The notes under the pieces were generated by a model. The model saw only the letters and a program-made list of their open reading frames with translations, was not told where the DNA came from and did no database searches. Below, piece by piece: positions 40,616 through 49,408 of a DNA stretch of 64,000 nucleotides (position 1 is the first letter of the stretch; every line of letters begins with the position of its first letter). The DNA comes from Rikenellaceae bacterium. GTDB lineage: Bacteria; Bacteroidota; Bacteroidia; Bacteroidales; Rikenellaceae. The position numbers were made by a program, and so were the translations under genes. The stretch spans positions 186,001 to 250,000 of the forward strand of contig SUZC01000001.1 of assembly GCA_015060165.1 (NCBI GenBank), read 5' to 3'.

Positions 40616-41149
40616 TTACCAATTCGAAGCTGCAGCCATAAATATGTCGTTCACAATCTGTTTTACAATCTCGGCATCCAAGTCACTTTGTATATCTGTA
40701 AGCAACTGCGAAGAGTCATAATCAGCGAAGGCCGAGAATTCACGATTAAACGAATTATCTGGCTCAATTTTGTTCGTAAAACGCACCTTAACTTTAATCG
40801 TCAAACGATTCAGCAAGGCATAGTCGTTACTCGACACCGAAGCTGTCGTTGAGCTATATCCCACAATCTCGCCCTCAAACTCAAAGTCGCCATTATCCTC
40901 CACGAGCTGCAACTTAGTCTGGCGCGAGAATTTATCTTTCAACTGCTCCACCAACGTAGTACTCAACGTAGGCGACACCATGGGCGCATTATTAGGAAAA
41001 TAGGCCACGCTAAACGTCTTAGCCGCTTCAGGCACACTCGCTCCCGACAGAGAGTATCCACCCTTCATAAAGATACACCCCGTAAAAAACAGGCAGCTCG
41101 CCAATACAACAGGCAGCCACAGAGTTTTAAAAATATTAATCGTCTTCAC
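40616..41149 (-). CDS. lptE: LptE-family LPS-assembly lipoprotein
   Basis: 177 residues with an SPII signal (ASCLFFTGCIF, Cys near 25). The mature part has the Bacteroidota LptE pattern: GGYSLSGASVPEAAKTFSVAYFPNNA, LVEQLKDKFSRQTKL, FEGEIVGYSSTTASVSSNDYALLNRLTIKVKVRF. By family it is the outer-membrane plug partner of LptD in LPS insertion. It lies 23 bases after the sigma-54 activator gene in the same direction. lptD is not in the window. Confidence 0.9.
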   Translation of the reverse strand: MKTINIFKTLWLPVVLASCLFFTGCIFMKGGYSLSGASVPEAAKTFSVAYFPNNAPMVSPTLSTTLVEQLKDKFSRQTKLQLVEDNGDFEFEGEIVGYSSTTASVSSNDYALLNRLTIKVKVRFTNKIEPDNSFNREFSAFADYDSSQLLTDIQSDLDAEIVKQIVNDIFMAAASNW

Positions 41150-41172
41150 TCTACAATCCAGCTTAAGGGTAA

Positions 41173-42426
41173 TTAAATATCGTCATCCGTTATTCCCAAC
41201 TCCTTGATTCGGCGGTAGAGCGTACGTTCCGACAAGAACAACTCACGTGCCGCATCACGACGACGACCATTATTATTTTTCAATGCTCGCAAAATCTGCT
41301 CACGTTGCATATCTGCCTTAGTCTGTTCTTTGTGGGGAACATCGTCAACGACCTCCTCACTCTCGGCATAATCGGCCGCTATATCGACATTAGGATGAAC
41401 CCCCGACGAATGGTGCGACACCATCGATGATGGCAACAGACCGATAACTTCCGACTTAGGCTGCGATGCCATCGGATGAGAGGAGTGGGCACCATGCATC
41501 AACTCCGAAAGCATCCGCTTCAAATCGTTGATATCGCTACGCATATCGAACAGAATCTTATACAGCAACTCTCGCTCATTAGAGAACTCATCGCCTGTTG
41601 ACTTTCCAATCGACATCGGAGAAGTCGTATTATGGCTCGGAGCCAAGTATGTAGCAAGAATATCTGCTGTAATTACCCTATTCTTCTCAAGCGCCGAAAT
41701 CTGCTCGGCCACATTCTTCAATTGACGCACATTACCTCGCCAATAATGACTCTGCAGCAAAGCCTTGGCACCCTCATCGAGCTGAACTGCCGGCATCTTA
41801 TACTGCACTGCCACATCGGCAGCAAACTTTCTAAACAAGAGTGGAATATCCTCCACACGTTCACGAAGTGGTGGCACCGAGATTGGCACAGTATTGAGTC
41901 TGTAATACAGATCCTCACGGAAACGACCAGCCTCAATCGCTTTCAGCAAATCATTATTCGTCGCCGCTACAACCCTCACATTGGTCTTCTGCACACGAGC
42001 CGAACCGACACGCAGAAACTCACCCGACTGCAAGACTCTTAGCAGGCGTACTTGAGTAGAGAGTGGCAACTCACCCACCTCATCGAGGAAAATCGTACCG
42101 CCGTCGGCCTCCTCGAAATATCCTTTTCTGGCCTCCGTAGCGCCTGTAAACGAACCCTTCTCATGGCCAAACAACTCGGAATCAATCGTTCCTTCAGGAA
42201 TAGCACCACAATTTACTGCGATATACTTAGCGTGCTTACGAGCCGAGAATGCGTGAATTATCTGCGGGAAAAACTCTTTACCCACACCACTCTCACCTGT
42301 CACCAACACGCTCAAATCGGTTGGGGCGACACGCAGCGCAACGCTTAACGCACGATTCATCGCATCGGAGTTACCGATGATACCGAATCGCTGCTTGACG
42401 CTCATTATATCTTGACCTTCCAACAT
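41173..42426 (-). CDS. Sigma-54-dependent transcriptional activator without receiver domain
   Basis: 417 residues. The AAA+ domain begins almost at once: Walker A GESGVGKE at about 44-51, the sigma-54 loop as GSFTGA at 91-96 (consensus GAFTGA), Walker B GGTIFLDEVGELP near 109, and an arginine-finger region FREDLYYRLNTVPI. A linker of about 110 residues is rich in Ser/His. The C-terminal Fis-type helix-turn-helix is NNNGRRRDAARELFLSERTLYRRIKELGI. With no N-terminal sensory domain, its activity must be set by level or partner. It precedes lptE, suggesting control of envelope genes (inference). The start may be at 42426 or 42405. Confidence 0.93.
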   Translation of the reverse strand: MLEGQDIMSVKQRFGIIGNSDAMNRALSVALRVAPTDLSVLVTGESGVGKEFFPQIIHAFSARKHAKYIAVNCGAIPEGTIDSELFGHEKGSFTGATEARKGYFEEADGGTIFLDEVGELPLSTQVRLLRVLQSGEFLRVGSARVQKTNVRVVAATNNDLLKAIEAGRFREDLYYRLNTVPISVPPLRERVEDIPLLFRKFAADVAVQYKMPAVQLDEGAKALLQSHYWRGNVRQLKNVAEQISALEKNRVITADILATYLAPSHNTTSPMSIGKSTGDEFSNERELLYKILFDMRSDINDLKRMLSELMHGAHSSHPMASQPKSEVIGLLPSSMVSHHSSGVHPNVDIAADYAESEEVVDDVPHKEQTKADMQREQILRALKNNNGRRRDAARELFLSERTLYRRIKELGITDDDI

Positions 42427-42432
42427 AGGCTA

Positions 42433-43422
42433 CTACTCTGCACTCTTTTCAATATAGTCTAAATCGGGATTACGCACTCCGCTCTCGGCACTCTCAGGTA
42501 CTTCGCCATAAATCTCAGCGTCGAATCGCGAAGCACGCCAATCATTCCACATACCATATGCCAATGCAGCCACAGCTATCAGAGCCGCACCAATGGCGAT
42601 TTTCATTATCAAATCACTCTTATTCGAGCGACGCATCATTGCCGACTCTCGCCCCGATACAATCTTGCGACCTTTGCCGTAACGCAACCCCTTCACATAA
42701 TCATCCGGGCGCATCTTCGATGTTGCTGACACCTTCTGACCATCGTATATAACCTCATCGCGAATTACCCTACGCTGCTGTGGACGATGCTGGGGAGTTC
42801 TTGGAGTAACTTCAATCTCTATGTTCTCTTGCTCGTCATCTTCTGGCTCGACACTTGCCACACCAGGCGTCATCGGCTTGGCTGCAGCCTCTGCGACAGG
42901 CTCAGACACATTTTCAGGAGCTGGCTCAACCGACTTAGCAGCAGCATTCTCGACAACATCACCATCTACGACCTTCTCATCCTCGACCGCAGTAATAACA
43001 CTCTCGGCTAAATCGGCAGCCACATTCACACTGCTGGCCACGCTCTCGACCGTCTGCATCTTGGGCTCGACCTCTGCGGCCAACGCGCCCTCGACATCTT
43101 CGCCCTCGATTGTCGGAGCAAACTCAAAGTTCACAGCTCCGTTGGCAGCCTTGCTCAGACGACCAAAACCACCGAGTCGACACTCACCATTATTCTGCAA
43201 GCGGTAATTGATTTCAAACACAAATCTATCAACTACACCAGCTGCCTCGATCTCCGACATACCCTGCTGAGCCACCAACGAGCGCAACACTCCGTCGTCA
43301 CCCTTCAACAAGTTGGAAAACAGGATTGTCTGCTGCGGCACCTTCACAATAAAAGCGCCCAAATTGGGGATAATCAAACGCTTGTTTGACTCCAAATATT
43401 TAGCGATAATCTCTACTACCAT
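42433..43422 (-). CDS. HU-CCDC81-domain protein with a C-terminal membrane helix
   Basis: 329 residues from the ATG at 43422; the frame upstream crosses the promoter. The N-terminus is a pair of HU-like (CCDC81 type) domains: VVEIIAKYLESNKRLIIPNLGAFIVK and VDRFVFEINYRLQNNGECRLGGFGRL. Then comes an acidic Ala/Val/Glu-rich linker (about 120-245), a basic segment, and one membrane helix (about 282-302, IMKIAIGAALIAVAALAYGMW). Relatives often end in a SPOR peptidoglycan-binding domain; none is seen here. It would link cytoplasmic HU-like domains to the inner membrane. It heads the envelope run, 6 bases before the sigma-54 activator. Confidence 0.82.
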   Translation of the reverse strand: MVVEIIAKYLESNKRLIIPNLGAFIVKVPQQTILFSNLLKGDDGVLRSLVAQQGMSEIEAAGVVDRFVFEINYRLQNNGECRLGGFGRLSKAANGAVNFEFAPTIEGEDVEGALAAEVEPKMQTVESVASSVNVAADLAESVITAVEDEKVVDGDVVENAAAKSVEPAPENVSEPVAEAAAKPMTPGVASVEPEDDEQENIEIEVTPRTPQHRPQQRRVIRDEVIYDGQKVSATSKMRPDDYVKGLRYGKGRKIVSGRESAMMRRSNKSDLIMKIAIGAALIAVAALAYGMWNDWRASRFDAEIYGEVPESAESGVRNPDLDYIEKSAE

Positions 43423-43443
43423 TATACGTGCATATATTTGGGG

Positions 43444-43475
43444 TAAAGATACTAACTTTCTGCCAAATACCCAAA
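43444..43475 (-). promoter_or_regulatory. Promoter of the HU-CCDC81 run, TTTG-N20-TATCTTTA
   Basis: Minus-strand TTTG at 43475-43472 and TATCTTTA at 43451-43444 (one mismatch), 22 bases before the ATG at 43422. Confidence 0.6.
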
Positions 43476-43546
43476 TCAACCTCTCAATTTTCCCAAAATA
43501 ACTGACATTTTGGCAGACATCAGAGCTTCTCACCCTGCACTATCAA

Positions 43547-43579
43547 ACAAAAAAAGGTTTGAACCTTAGTCCAAACCTC
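43547..43579 (-). terminator. rpsU terminator
   Basis: On the minus strand AGGTTTG (43578-43572) pairs with CAAACCT (43561-43555), followed by a run of T. Confidence 0.8.
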
Positions 43580-43602
43580 TTCTTTGCTCTATCATCGAGA
43601 TA

Positions 43603-43794
43603 TTACTCCTCCAAGCGGTAAGTGTGCTCTACGTAGATAGCGCGCTGCATCTGCTCACGCTTTGCGATTGATGGCTTTGTGAAGTACTGACGACGACGCA
43701 ACTCCTTCAAAACACCTGTACGCTCATACTTACGCTTAAACTTCTTGAGGGCCTTCTCGATATTCTCTCCCTCCTTAACGGGCATAATAATCAT
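43603..43794 (-). CDS. rpsU: 30S ribosomal protein S21
   Basis: 63 residues: MIIMPVKEGENIEKALKKFKRKYERTGVLKELRRRQYFTKPS is a clear S21 sequence, with the basic C-terminal helix. S21 contacts the 16S 3' end; in Bacteroidota it has been linked to the sequestering of the anti-Shine-Dalgarno, which fits the lack of SD sequences in this window. A terminator follows. No promoter matching the consensus is obvious in the 116 bases upstream. Confidence 0.97.
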   Translation of the reverse strand: MIIMPVKEGENIEKALKKFKRKYERTGVLKELRRRQYFTKPSIAKREQMQRAIYVEHTYRLEE

Positions 43795-43910
43795 AATCTT
43801 ATTCTTTTTATTTTTTGTTATTTAAATTCGTTTGTTTTGCGGCTATAAGTTGCCAACTATTACTGCGGGGCCAGGAACCTTGTTCCACAATCCCCAAACT
43901 CACGACCAAT

Positions 43911-45068
43911 CTACTCGGTGGCTCTGGGCCCAAATCGAAGATACGGAGCCAATCGTTTGGCCTCCTTCTCTGATAATATGTTTTGCTCAATCATCTCTTC
44001 GATTCTTGTCCAACCTCCTTTCAATTGTCGTTGTTTAACTATTCGCCTCAGAGCCTGCGCCGACACATAGGGATGACGCTCCAACTCTTTTGGACCCGCA
44101 AAGTTAATATCAATTTTTGATATTTTGCAACTATCGCACGAAATTTTTGGCAAAAACTTCACAAAATTTTGCTCTCGAATACATTTTAGCTCTGCAATTT
44201 GCTCCACAGAGTAGTATCCACCCAAATATTTGCGGTATTTTACAATCTCAGCAGCACTCATTGGACCAATGCCGTCGATCGCAACCAAAGTTGCAGAATC
44301 AGCAGAATTTATCTCTACAAGTGTTTGTTCCTCTCGATTATGGCTCACAGCGACCGACCCGACCTCATCGGATTTTTTAACCGAATAGACCATATATCTG
44401 GCCAAAGAATCAGCAACCTCACCATCGACCACATAGCAACGCCTGAGATGCTCCTCGGAAAATATTCCACCCGAAGCGTCACGATATCGCACAAGCACCT
44501 CGGCCTGCTTTTGACTCAATCCCCACCCGACAAGATACTCTGCCGATGCAGTATCGATTGCAAACTTTTCAGGTTCCACTTTGCGAGCCGATCGATCCTG
44601 CACCTGTGTTTTTACAATCGGCCGGACTTCCACCCTTCCATCCGGCTTTGGTTGTTGCTGAAGTTTCGACTTGCGCTGAACTGCAATACGCTCTACCGAC
44701 AAGCTATCATCAATTATTACAAATGGCTTGAGCGCAGCATATATCGAATCATTTACACCCGCGACAAGAGCCAAATCCTCGACTATACGATACACTTTGC
44801 CATACTTTCGCCAGCGCACAATCCCCACAGCAACCTCCTGCGACAATCCAGCCTCACGCAACTGCTCATAACTATCACGATTAGGATTGAATGGTTTAAT
44901 TTTCTGCGTATCTGCTGCTACAGCTGCACCAACTGAGGTCTCTTGCTCATCGTCGCCAAGCATCTGCACATCACAAATCTCATACACCGCAGCCAGCAGA
45001 ATCACAATTGCCATCAACGGCGCAAGGAACACAAGCCCCCTACGTTCTGTATGAGAGAATAATTTCAT
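43911..45068 (-). CDS. ComEA-like helix-hairpin-helix protein with N-terminal membrane anchor
   Basis: 385 residues with one membrane helix (about 12-30). Four ComEA-type HhH units follow: FNPNRDSYEQLREAGLSQEVAV near 55, IDTASAEYLVGWGLSQKQAE near 170, VEINSADSATLVAIDGIGPMSAAEIV near 250, and IDINFAGPKELERHPYVSAQALRRI near 320. Each pairs a Leu/Asn opening with a hairpin. HhH units bind DNA non-specifically. ComEA itself acts in DNA uptake, but this layout is general in Bacteroidota and no comEC is present. 45 bases after the UbiD-family gene. Confidence 0.85.
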   Translation of the reverse strand: MKLFSHTERRGLVFLAPLMAIVILLAAVYEICDVQMLGDDEQETSVGAAVAADTQKIKPFNPNRDSYEQLREAGLSQEVAVGIVRWRKYGKVYRIVEDLALVAGVNDSIYAALKPFVIIDDSLSVERIAVQRKSKLQQQPKPDGRVEVRPIVKTQVQDRSARKVEPEKFAIDTASAEYLVGWGLSQKQAEVLVRYRDASGGIFSEEHLRRCYVVDGEVADSLARYMVYSVKKSDEVGSVAVSHNREEQTLVEINSADSATLVAIDGIGPMSAAEIVKYRKYLGGYYSVEQIAELKCIREQNFVKFLPKISCDSCKISKIDINFAGPKELERHPYVSAQALRRIVKQRQLKGGWTRIEEMIEQNILSEKEAKRLAPYLRFGPRATE

Positions 45069-45113
45069 CTGATCTCTTCCGATTTATCCATTTACTGGGA
45101 CTTTCCGCAAAGC

Positions 45114-46967
45114 TTACCACTCGGCCTTATCCGAGAGCCACAATTTACGATACTTTCGCGATGGCGACTCGATCTTATCCCCCAAGCCATACTCCGACCA
45201 GCGGCTATCAACCTTTGCAATAGTCTCGACCGACGACATCACCACATTTGGGAATCGGCGTGGATTACCCTCGACAGATGGGTGTTTACTGCGTGCATCG
45301 AAAAGCAACTCCCCGCCCGGCAACTGCACAACATCTCTACGTGGATCGGTATTTGCAGCAGCCAACCACAGCAAATCGCTCGGTGTCATCACCCCCGCTG
45401 CCTGGCCATCAAACAGAGCCACATACTTCACACCCTTTATATTATTTTGTCGAAGATACTCCTCAACATCAACCTGCGCGGGACGCTCTCTCTCGGCAAA
45501 TAACAATAACAACCCACACTTCTCAACAAACTGGCTGTCGAACAATCGCACTCCAGCACATGGCTCTGCCACTTGCGGTATAGCAATTGGTGTCACCTGA
45601 GCCATAGTATCTATATTGGTAAAATCGAAGGCTATCTTTCCGCCAAAGCCACACGTTGCCGTAGCATGGTCAAGCACATCCAATACTCCCTCACCACGAA
45701 TCACATCACGTTCCACATTCAGACGACGCACCAATTGTCCCAACTCTTCATACGAGCGGATATTTGTACCGGCAGGAGCTATAAGCAGATATTTATTAAA
45801 CATCATCTGTCCGGCCCCCCACAACGACTGAGCAACCTTGTGAGCCTGACCCTCGTAACGTTTCGCAATGCTTACTATTGCAATATTGTGCGACGTTCCC
45901 TCAACGGGCATAAACAAATCCTCCACCTCTGGCTGCACAGCCAAACGAATAGGAGCTAAAAATATCTTCTCGGTAGCCTGCGAGATGTAGGCATCTTCCT
46001 GAGGTGGCACACCCACAACAGTAGCGGGATAGATAGCATCACGACGATGGGTAATGCAAGTGACATGGAATTTCGGATAGTAATCTTTCAGAGAATAGAA
46101 TCCCGTATGGTCACCAAAATCGCCCTCAATGGTCTTCTCCTCAGCAGGGTCAACATAACCCTCAATCACAAAATCACAATCCGAAGGAATACGAATATCG
46201 CAAGTGATGGCTTTCACCAACCGAACAGGCTTTTGGCGCAGGAATCCAGCCAACAGATATTCGTCCATATTATCGGGCATCGGAGCTGTTGCAGCATAAG
46301 TATATGCAGGGTCACCACCCAAAGCCACCACAACGGGCATCTTACGACCCAATCGTTTATAGGCGTCATAATGGCATGCACCCGTTTTATGAATATGCCA
46401 ATGCATACCCGTTGTACGTTTGTCGAAACGTTGCATACGATACATTCCCACGTTTCGTATTCCCGTCTCAGGGTCTATCGTATTCACCATCGGCAGGGTC
46501 ACAAACGCTCCGCCATCACACTCCCACGAGTGCAACAACGGCAAACGCTCCAAATCGACCTCATCACCACTCCATACAACCTGCTGACACTCACCCCTAC
46601 CCGACTCGTTCTTCGGGAACCACTTAGCCACATCGGCCAGCAGTGGCAACATTCGCATCTTATCCCAAAGTGTTGCCTTTGGCGAGAGTGCATCACCCAA
46701 AAGAGCCGAGATTCTACCACCTATCTCATCGAGCGACTCCACACCCAACGCCATAGCTATACGACGTGTAGAGCCCATCATATTGGTCAAAACGGGAAAC
46801 TCCGTATCGGTATTTTCAAAGAGCAGAGCCTTACCTCCACCCTCACTCTTCACCACGCGGTCGGTGATTTCGGCAATCTCAAAGCGTGTTGACACAGGCG
46901 TTGAGACCCTTATCAACTCTCCCTCACTCTCCAAACGGGCAACGTATTCTCGCAGGTTTTTATACAT
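45114..46967 (-). CDS. ubiD: UbiD-family decarboxylase
   Basis: 617 residues. Family marks: LIRVSTPVSTRFEIAEITDRVVKSEGGGKALLFEN near the start; IHKTGACHYDAY; and the prenylated-FMN site EGDFGDHTGFYSLKDYYP with the two catalytic Glu near residue 287-300. In Bacteroidota, members of this length are usually annotated as menaquinone-biosynthesis decarboxylase. The enzyme needs prenyl-FMN made by UbiX, which is not in the window. It starts one base before the Gfo/Idh/MocA stop region. The substrate is not certain. Confidence 0.88.
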   Translation of the reverse strand: MYKNLREYVARLESEGELIRVSTPVSTRFEIAEITDRVVKSEGGGKALLFENTDTEFPVLTNMMGSTRRIAMALGVESLDEIGGRISALLGDALSPKATLWDKMRMLPLLADVAKWFPKNESGRGECQQVVWSGDEVDLERLPLLHSWECDGGAFVTLPMVNTIDPETGIRNVGMYRMQRFDKRTTGMHWHIHKTGACHYDAYKRLGRKMPVVVALGGDPAYTYAATAPMPDNMDEYLLAGFLRQKPVRLVKAITCDIRIPSDCDFVIEGYVDPAEEKTIEGDFGDHTGFYSLKDYYPKFHVTCITHRRDAIYPATVVGVPPQEDAYISQATEKIFLAPIRLAVQPEVEDLFMPVEGTSHNIAIVSIAKRYEGQAHKVAQSLWGAGQMMFNKYLLIAPAGTNIRSYEELGQLVRRLNVERDVIRGEGVLDVLDHATATCGFGGKIAFDFTNIDTMAQVTPIAIPQVAEPCAGVRLFDSQFVEKCGLLLLFAERERPAQVDVEEYLRQNNIKGVKYVALFDGQAAGVMTPSDLLWLAAANTDPRRDVVQLPGGELLFDARSKHPSVEGNPRRFPNVVMSSVETIAKVDSRWSEYGLGDKIESPSRKYRKLWLSDKAEW

Positions 46968-46968
46968 A

Positions 46969-48276
46969 TTATCTATTTTTCATCGGAGTATATGGAATCT
47001 TATACTTCTCGTCGAGAGTCAATATCGCACCCTCCTTCATAGCCTTATCCGCAAGCAGAGCAAACTGCGTAGCGTAGTACGACTCCTCCAATACCTTTTC
47101 GGGTTGCTTGCCTGTAATCACAGCGTGAGCAAATGCCTCGATAAGCTCCTTTGAGCCATCGGCCTCAGCTCCCACAGAGCTCTCGCCCGACACCACCTTT
47201 ACATTCTGCATTATAGGCAGACCGGGCGCCAAAGCACTCGTCTCGGCAGCCCACGACGTACCTGCAAAGACAGAATTACTCATAAGGCCATTTTCAATCT
47301 GCTCAACGAGCTGGTGCATACCGCTACCCTTCGGAGCAGGCTCGTCGGTATAGTGCATAGCCGTCACCAAATCAATTGTACCCTCCGAGCCGAGAATCTG
47401 CTCACCCATACCGAAATGCTTGTTCGATATAATCGACTCAAAAGTCATATTCACGCCATTTGGATATGTAAATATAGCACACACCGTATCATATACATCA
47501 CGGCCATCTTTATTCCAATGAATCAAGCTACCTGAACCCATCACCTTTTCGGGCAACATACCCATAGCCCACGAGCCGTTCTGCAACTGGTGGCACGCAA
47601 GCTCAGTCATAAGGCCACGCGAATATTCGCTATACAATCGCCAATTGATTCTGCGCTCCAACTCTGGCGAGGGAACTTCTCTACGCCAATCGTTATTGCG
47701 ATACCAATAGTTCCTAACACCTACAACCTTACCAATTTTGCCCTCGTGAATCATCTGCATAGCCTTCACATACTTGGGGTCGAACAATCGCTGTTGACCA
47801 ATCAGCAACACTCCACCCACTCGCTCTCGGCACTTATACACCTCCAACGCCTCGTCCAGGGTAAATGCCATAGACTTCTCACAAAAGACTCTCTTTCCTG
47901 CCTCCAACGCATCGATAGTCATACGACCGTGAAGATACAATGGAGTAGCAATAATAACTCCCTTCACATTGCTATCCTCCAACAGGCGATGGTAATCATC
48001 GTAGAGCTTCGCCTTCGGGAAATATTGCGCAGCATCTTCCAGATGAGGACGATAGTCGTCGCACAAAGCCACAACCTCCACCTCTGGCATCTGCAACAGA
48101 TTCTTAATGTGGAATAATCCGCGTGAGCCCGTACCTATAATACCTATACGAGCCTTCTCGCCCTTAATCTCCTGCTGAGCCTTAGGCGTACACGACTCCA
48201 ACCACGGGAACAGCGACAAAGCAACACCCGCGAGTCCCTTTGCTCCACAATCGGCCAAAAATTCTTTTCTGTTCAT
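46969..48276 (-). CDS. Gfo/Idh/MocA-family oxidoreductase
   Basis: 435 residues. The N-terminus MNRKEFLADCGAKGLAGVALSLFPWLESC looks like a Tat- or lipoprotein-type leader (single Arg; Cys near 29). The Rossmann fold is GIIGTGSRGLFHIKNLL near residue 45, then VVALCDDY, and EKSMAFTLDEA near 132 (family EKP/EKS lysine box). Known relatives oxidise sugar hydroxyls with NAD and include the GH109 glycosidases. In this cluster with a DUF1080 protein it would fit the oxidising step of the 3-keto-glycoside route. It lies 13 bases after apbE and 1 base before the UbiD gene. Confidence 0.9.
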   Translation of the reverse strand: MNRKEFLADCGAKGLAGVALSLFPWLESCTPKAQQEIKGEKARIGIIGTGSRGLFHIKNLLQMPEVEVVALCDDYRPHLEDAAQYFPKAKLYDDYHRLLEDSNVKGVIIATPLYLHGRMTIDALEAGKRVFCEKSMAFTLDEALEVYKCRERVGGVLLIGQQRLFDPKYVKAMQMIHEGKIGKVVGVRNYWYRNNDWRREVPSPELERRINWRLYSEYSRGLMTELACHQLQNGSWAMGMLPEKVMGSGSLIHWNKDGRDVYDTVCAIFTYPNGVNMTFESIISNKHFGMGEQILGSEGTIDLVTAMHYTDEPAPKGSGMHQLVEQIENGLMSNSVFAGTSWAAETSALAPGLPIMQNVKVVSGESSVGAEADGSKELIEAFAHAVITGKQPEKVLEESYYATQFALLADKAMKEGAILTLDEKYKIPYTPMKNR

Positions 48277-48289
48277 TGGGTTATATATT

Positions 48290-49156
48290 TTATTCTATTA
48301 TTTTTCTCTCTGTAGTTCCATCGCTATGGCAGTAGAGCTCCACTGCTCGATAACCTTCATACTCCCGCATAATATCGGCTCTTGCACAATGTGGGGCAGC
48401 GTACAATGCAGTCGAAAGTACCTCTACAACCAATGCCGAACGACCCTCAACTGCAACAAGTTCATCACCAGCCACACACAGCCCCGTATGCGGATTTACG
48501 ATATGGTAATCACCATTCTCAGCTCTTCCCGACACCGATAGCGCACTGTCGCACAACTCGAATGTCTCGGCCACTGCACCAGCACTTCGCCTATTAGCCA
48601 CCCCGATTGGCCACCACTCCCCATAAGGATGATGTCCCAGAGCAGCAATAGAGCTATTACCAAAATTCACTACGCCACTCTCGACTCCGCCCTCGCGCAA
48701 CATCCGGCACACCTGCTCCAACGCAAAACCTTTGGCAAAACCGCCCAAGTCAATCTTCACATCTGCCGATACCAACCTAATGGTATGATTCTTTCCATCA
48801 AGCAGGTACCCTGCACCAGAACGAGGATTCTCACCTGCCGCCACATCAAAATAACCACCCGTCCCACGACGGAACGCTTCACACAGTTCCAGCGCCATAA
48901 ATAGCTCATCGTCCACCGGCACAGCCCCATCCATAGCCACTGCATTAACCACAGCTAAAGGGCTCTTATCGTCAAAGCGATTCATCAATCGCTCCAACTC
49001 CTTGACCCTGTTCTCCACTCTACGGACCAACTGCTGCGCAACCGATTCCTCGACCTTCGGCAATATGACCTCCACTCGAGTGTGCATAGCGTAAAACCGA
49101 GCATACGCCACCGCACAATCCGCGTTCTTGGTACTATATGTAAATTCGGCAGCCAC
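48290..49156 (-). CDS. apbE: FAD:protein FMN transferase (ApbE)
   Basis: 288 residues. It transfers FMN from FAD onto a Thr or Ser of a target protein outside the cytoplasm. Marks: FYAMHTRVEVILPK near residue 21, MNRFDDKSPLAVVN near 56, YFDVAAGENPRSGAGYLLDG, and KIDLGGFAKGFALEQV near 130. The start is a GTG that shares its G with the TAG stop of the upstream small gene (a 1-base overlap), so coupling is likely. No N-terminal signal or lipobox is seen, unusual for an enzyme acting in the periplasm. No flavinylation target motif is seen in neighbouring genes. Confidence 0.9.
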   Translation of the reverse strand: MAAEFTYSTKNADCAVAYARFYAMHTRVEVILPKVEESVAQQLVRRVENRVKELERLMNRFDDKSPLAVVNAVAMDGAVPVDDELFMALELCEAFRRGTGGYFDVAAGENPRSGAGYLLDGKNHTIRLVSADVKIDLGGFAKGFALEQVCRMLREGGVESGVVNFGNSSIAALGHHPYGEWWPIGVANRRSAGAVAETFELCDSALSVSGRAENGDYHIVNPHTGLCVAGDELVAVEGRSALVVEVLSTALYAAPHCARADIMREYEGYRAVELYCHSDGTTERKIIE

Positions 49157-49395
49157 TACTTTCTTTTACCCAAAAGATATTGTATTATCCACCACGCTGC
49201 TCGCAAAGCAAGCAACAGGCCATATATCACAAGCGTAGTGACAACCACATAGCCGATCTGCGAGAAGATCTCCCACCAGGGACGCTCAAACTTCAAAATT
49301 GCGCACCAATTAACCACATTGGCGACTATAAAACATACGAGCAAAATCCACAACTCACGTCGTTTAACAGCAGCTGTAATGATTGTATCTTTCAT
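49156..49395 (-). CDS. Small two-helix membrane protein
   Basis: 79 residues, two hydrophobic helices (about 16-33 and 44-66) with basic ends (RRE at the start, GKRK at the end). No motif is recognised. It starts 13 bases after the DUF1080 gene and overlaps the apbE start by one base, so it belongs to this operon. Its retention between enzymes of the presumed keto-glycoside cluster suggests an accessory role, but nothing in the sequence shows which. Confidence 0.75.
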   Translation of the reverse strand: MKDTIITAAVKRRELWILLVCFIVANVVNWCAILKFERPWWEIFSQIGYVVVTTLVIYGLLLALRAAWWIIQYLLGKRK

Positions 49396-49408
49396 ATTTT
49401 ATAGTATA

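Noticed and set aside
43876..43887. Short palindrome (GGAACCTTGTTCC-like) before rpsU
   Set aside because: Very short, no U-tract, and no relation to a promoter; likely chance.
46047..46892. Plus-strand frame of 281 codons
   Set aside because: Antisense to the UbiD-family gene, whose motifs are intact; no domain seen.
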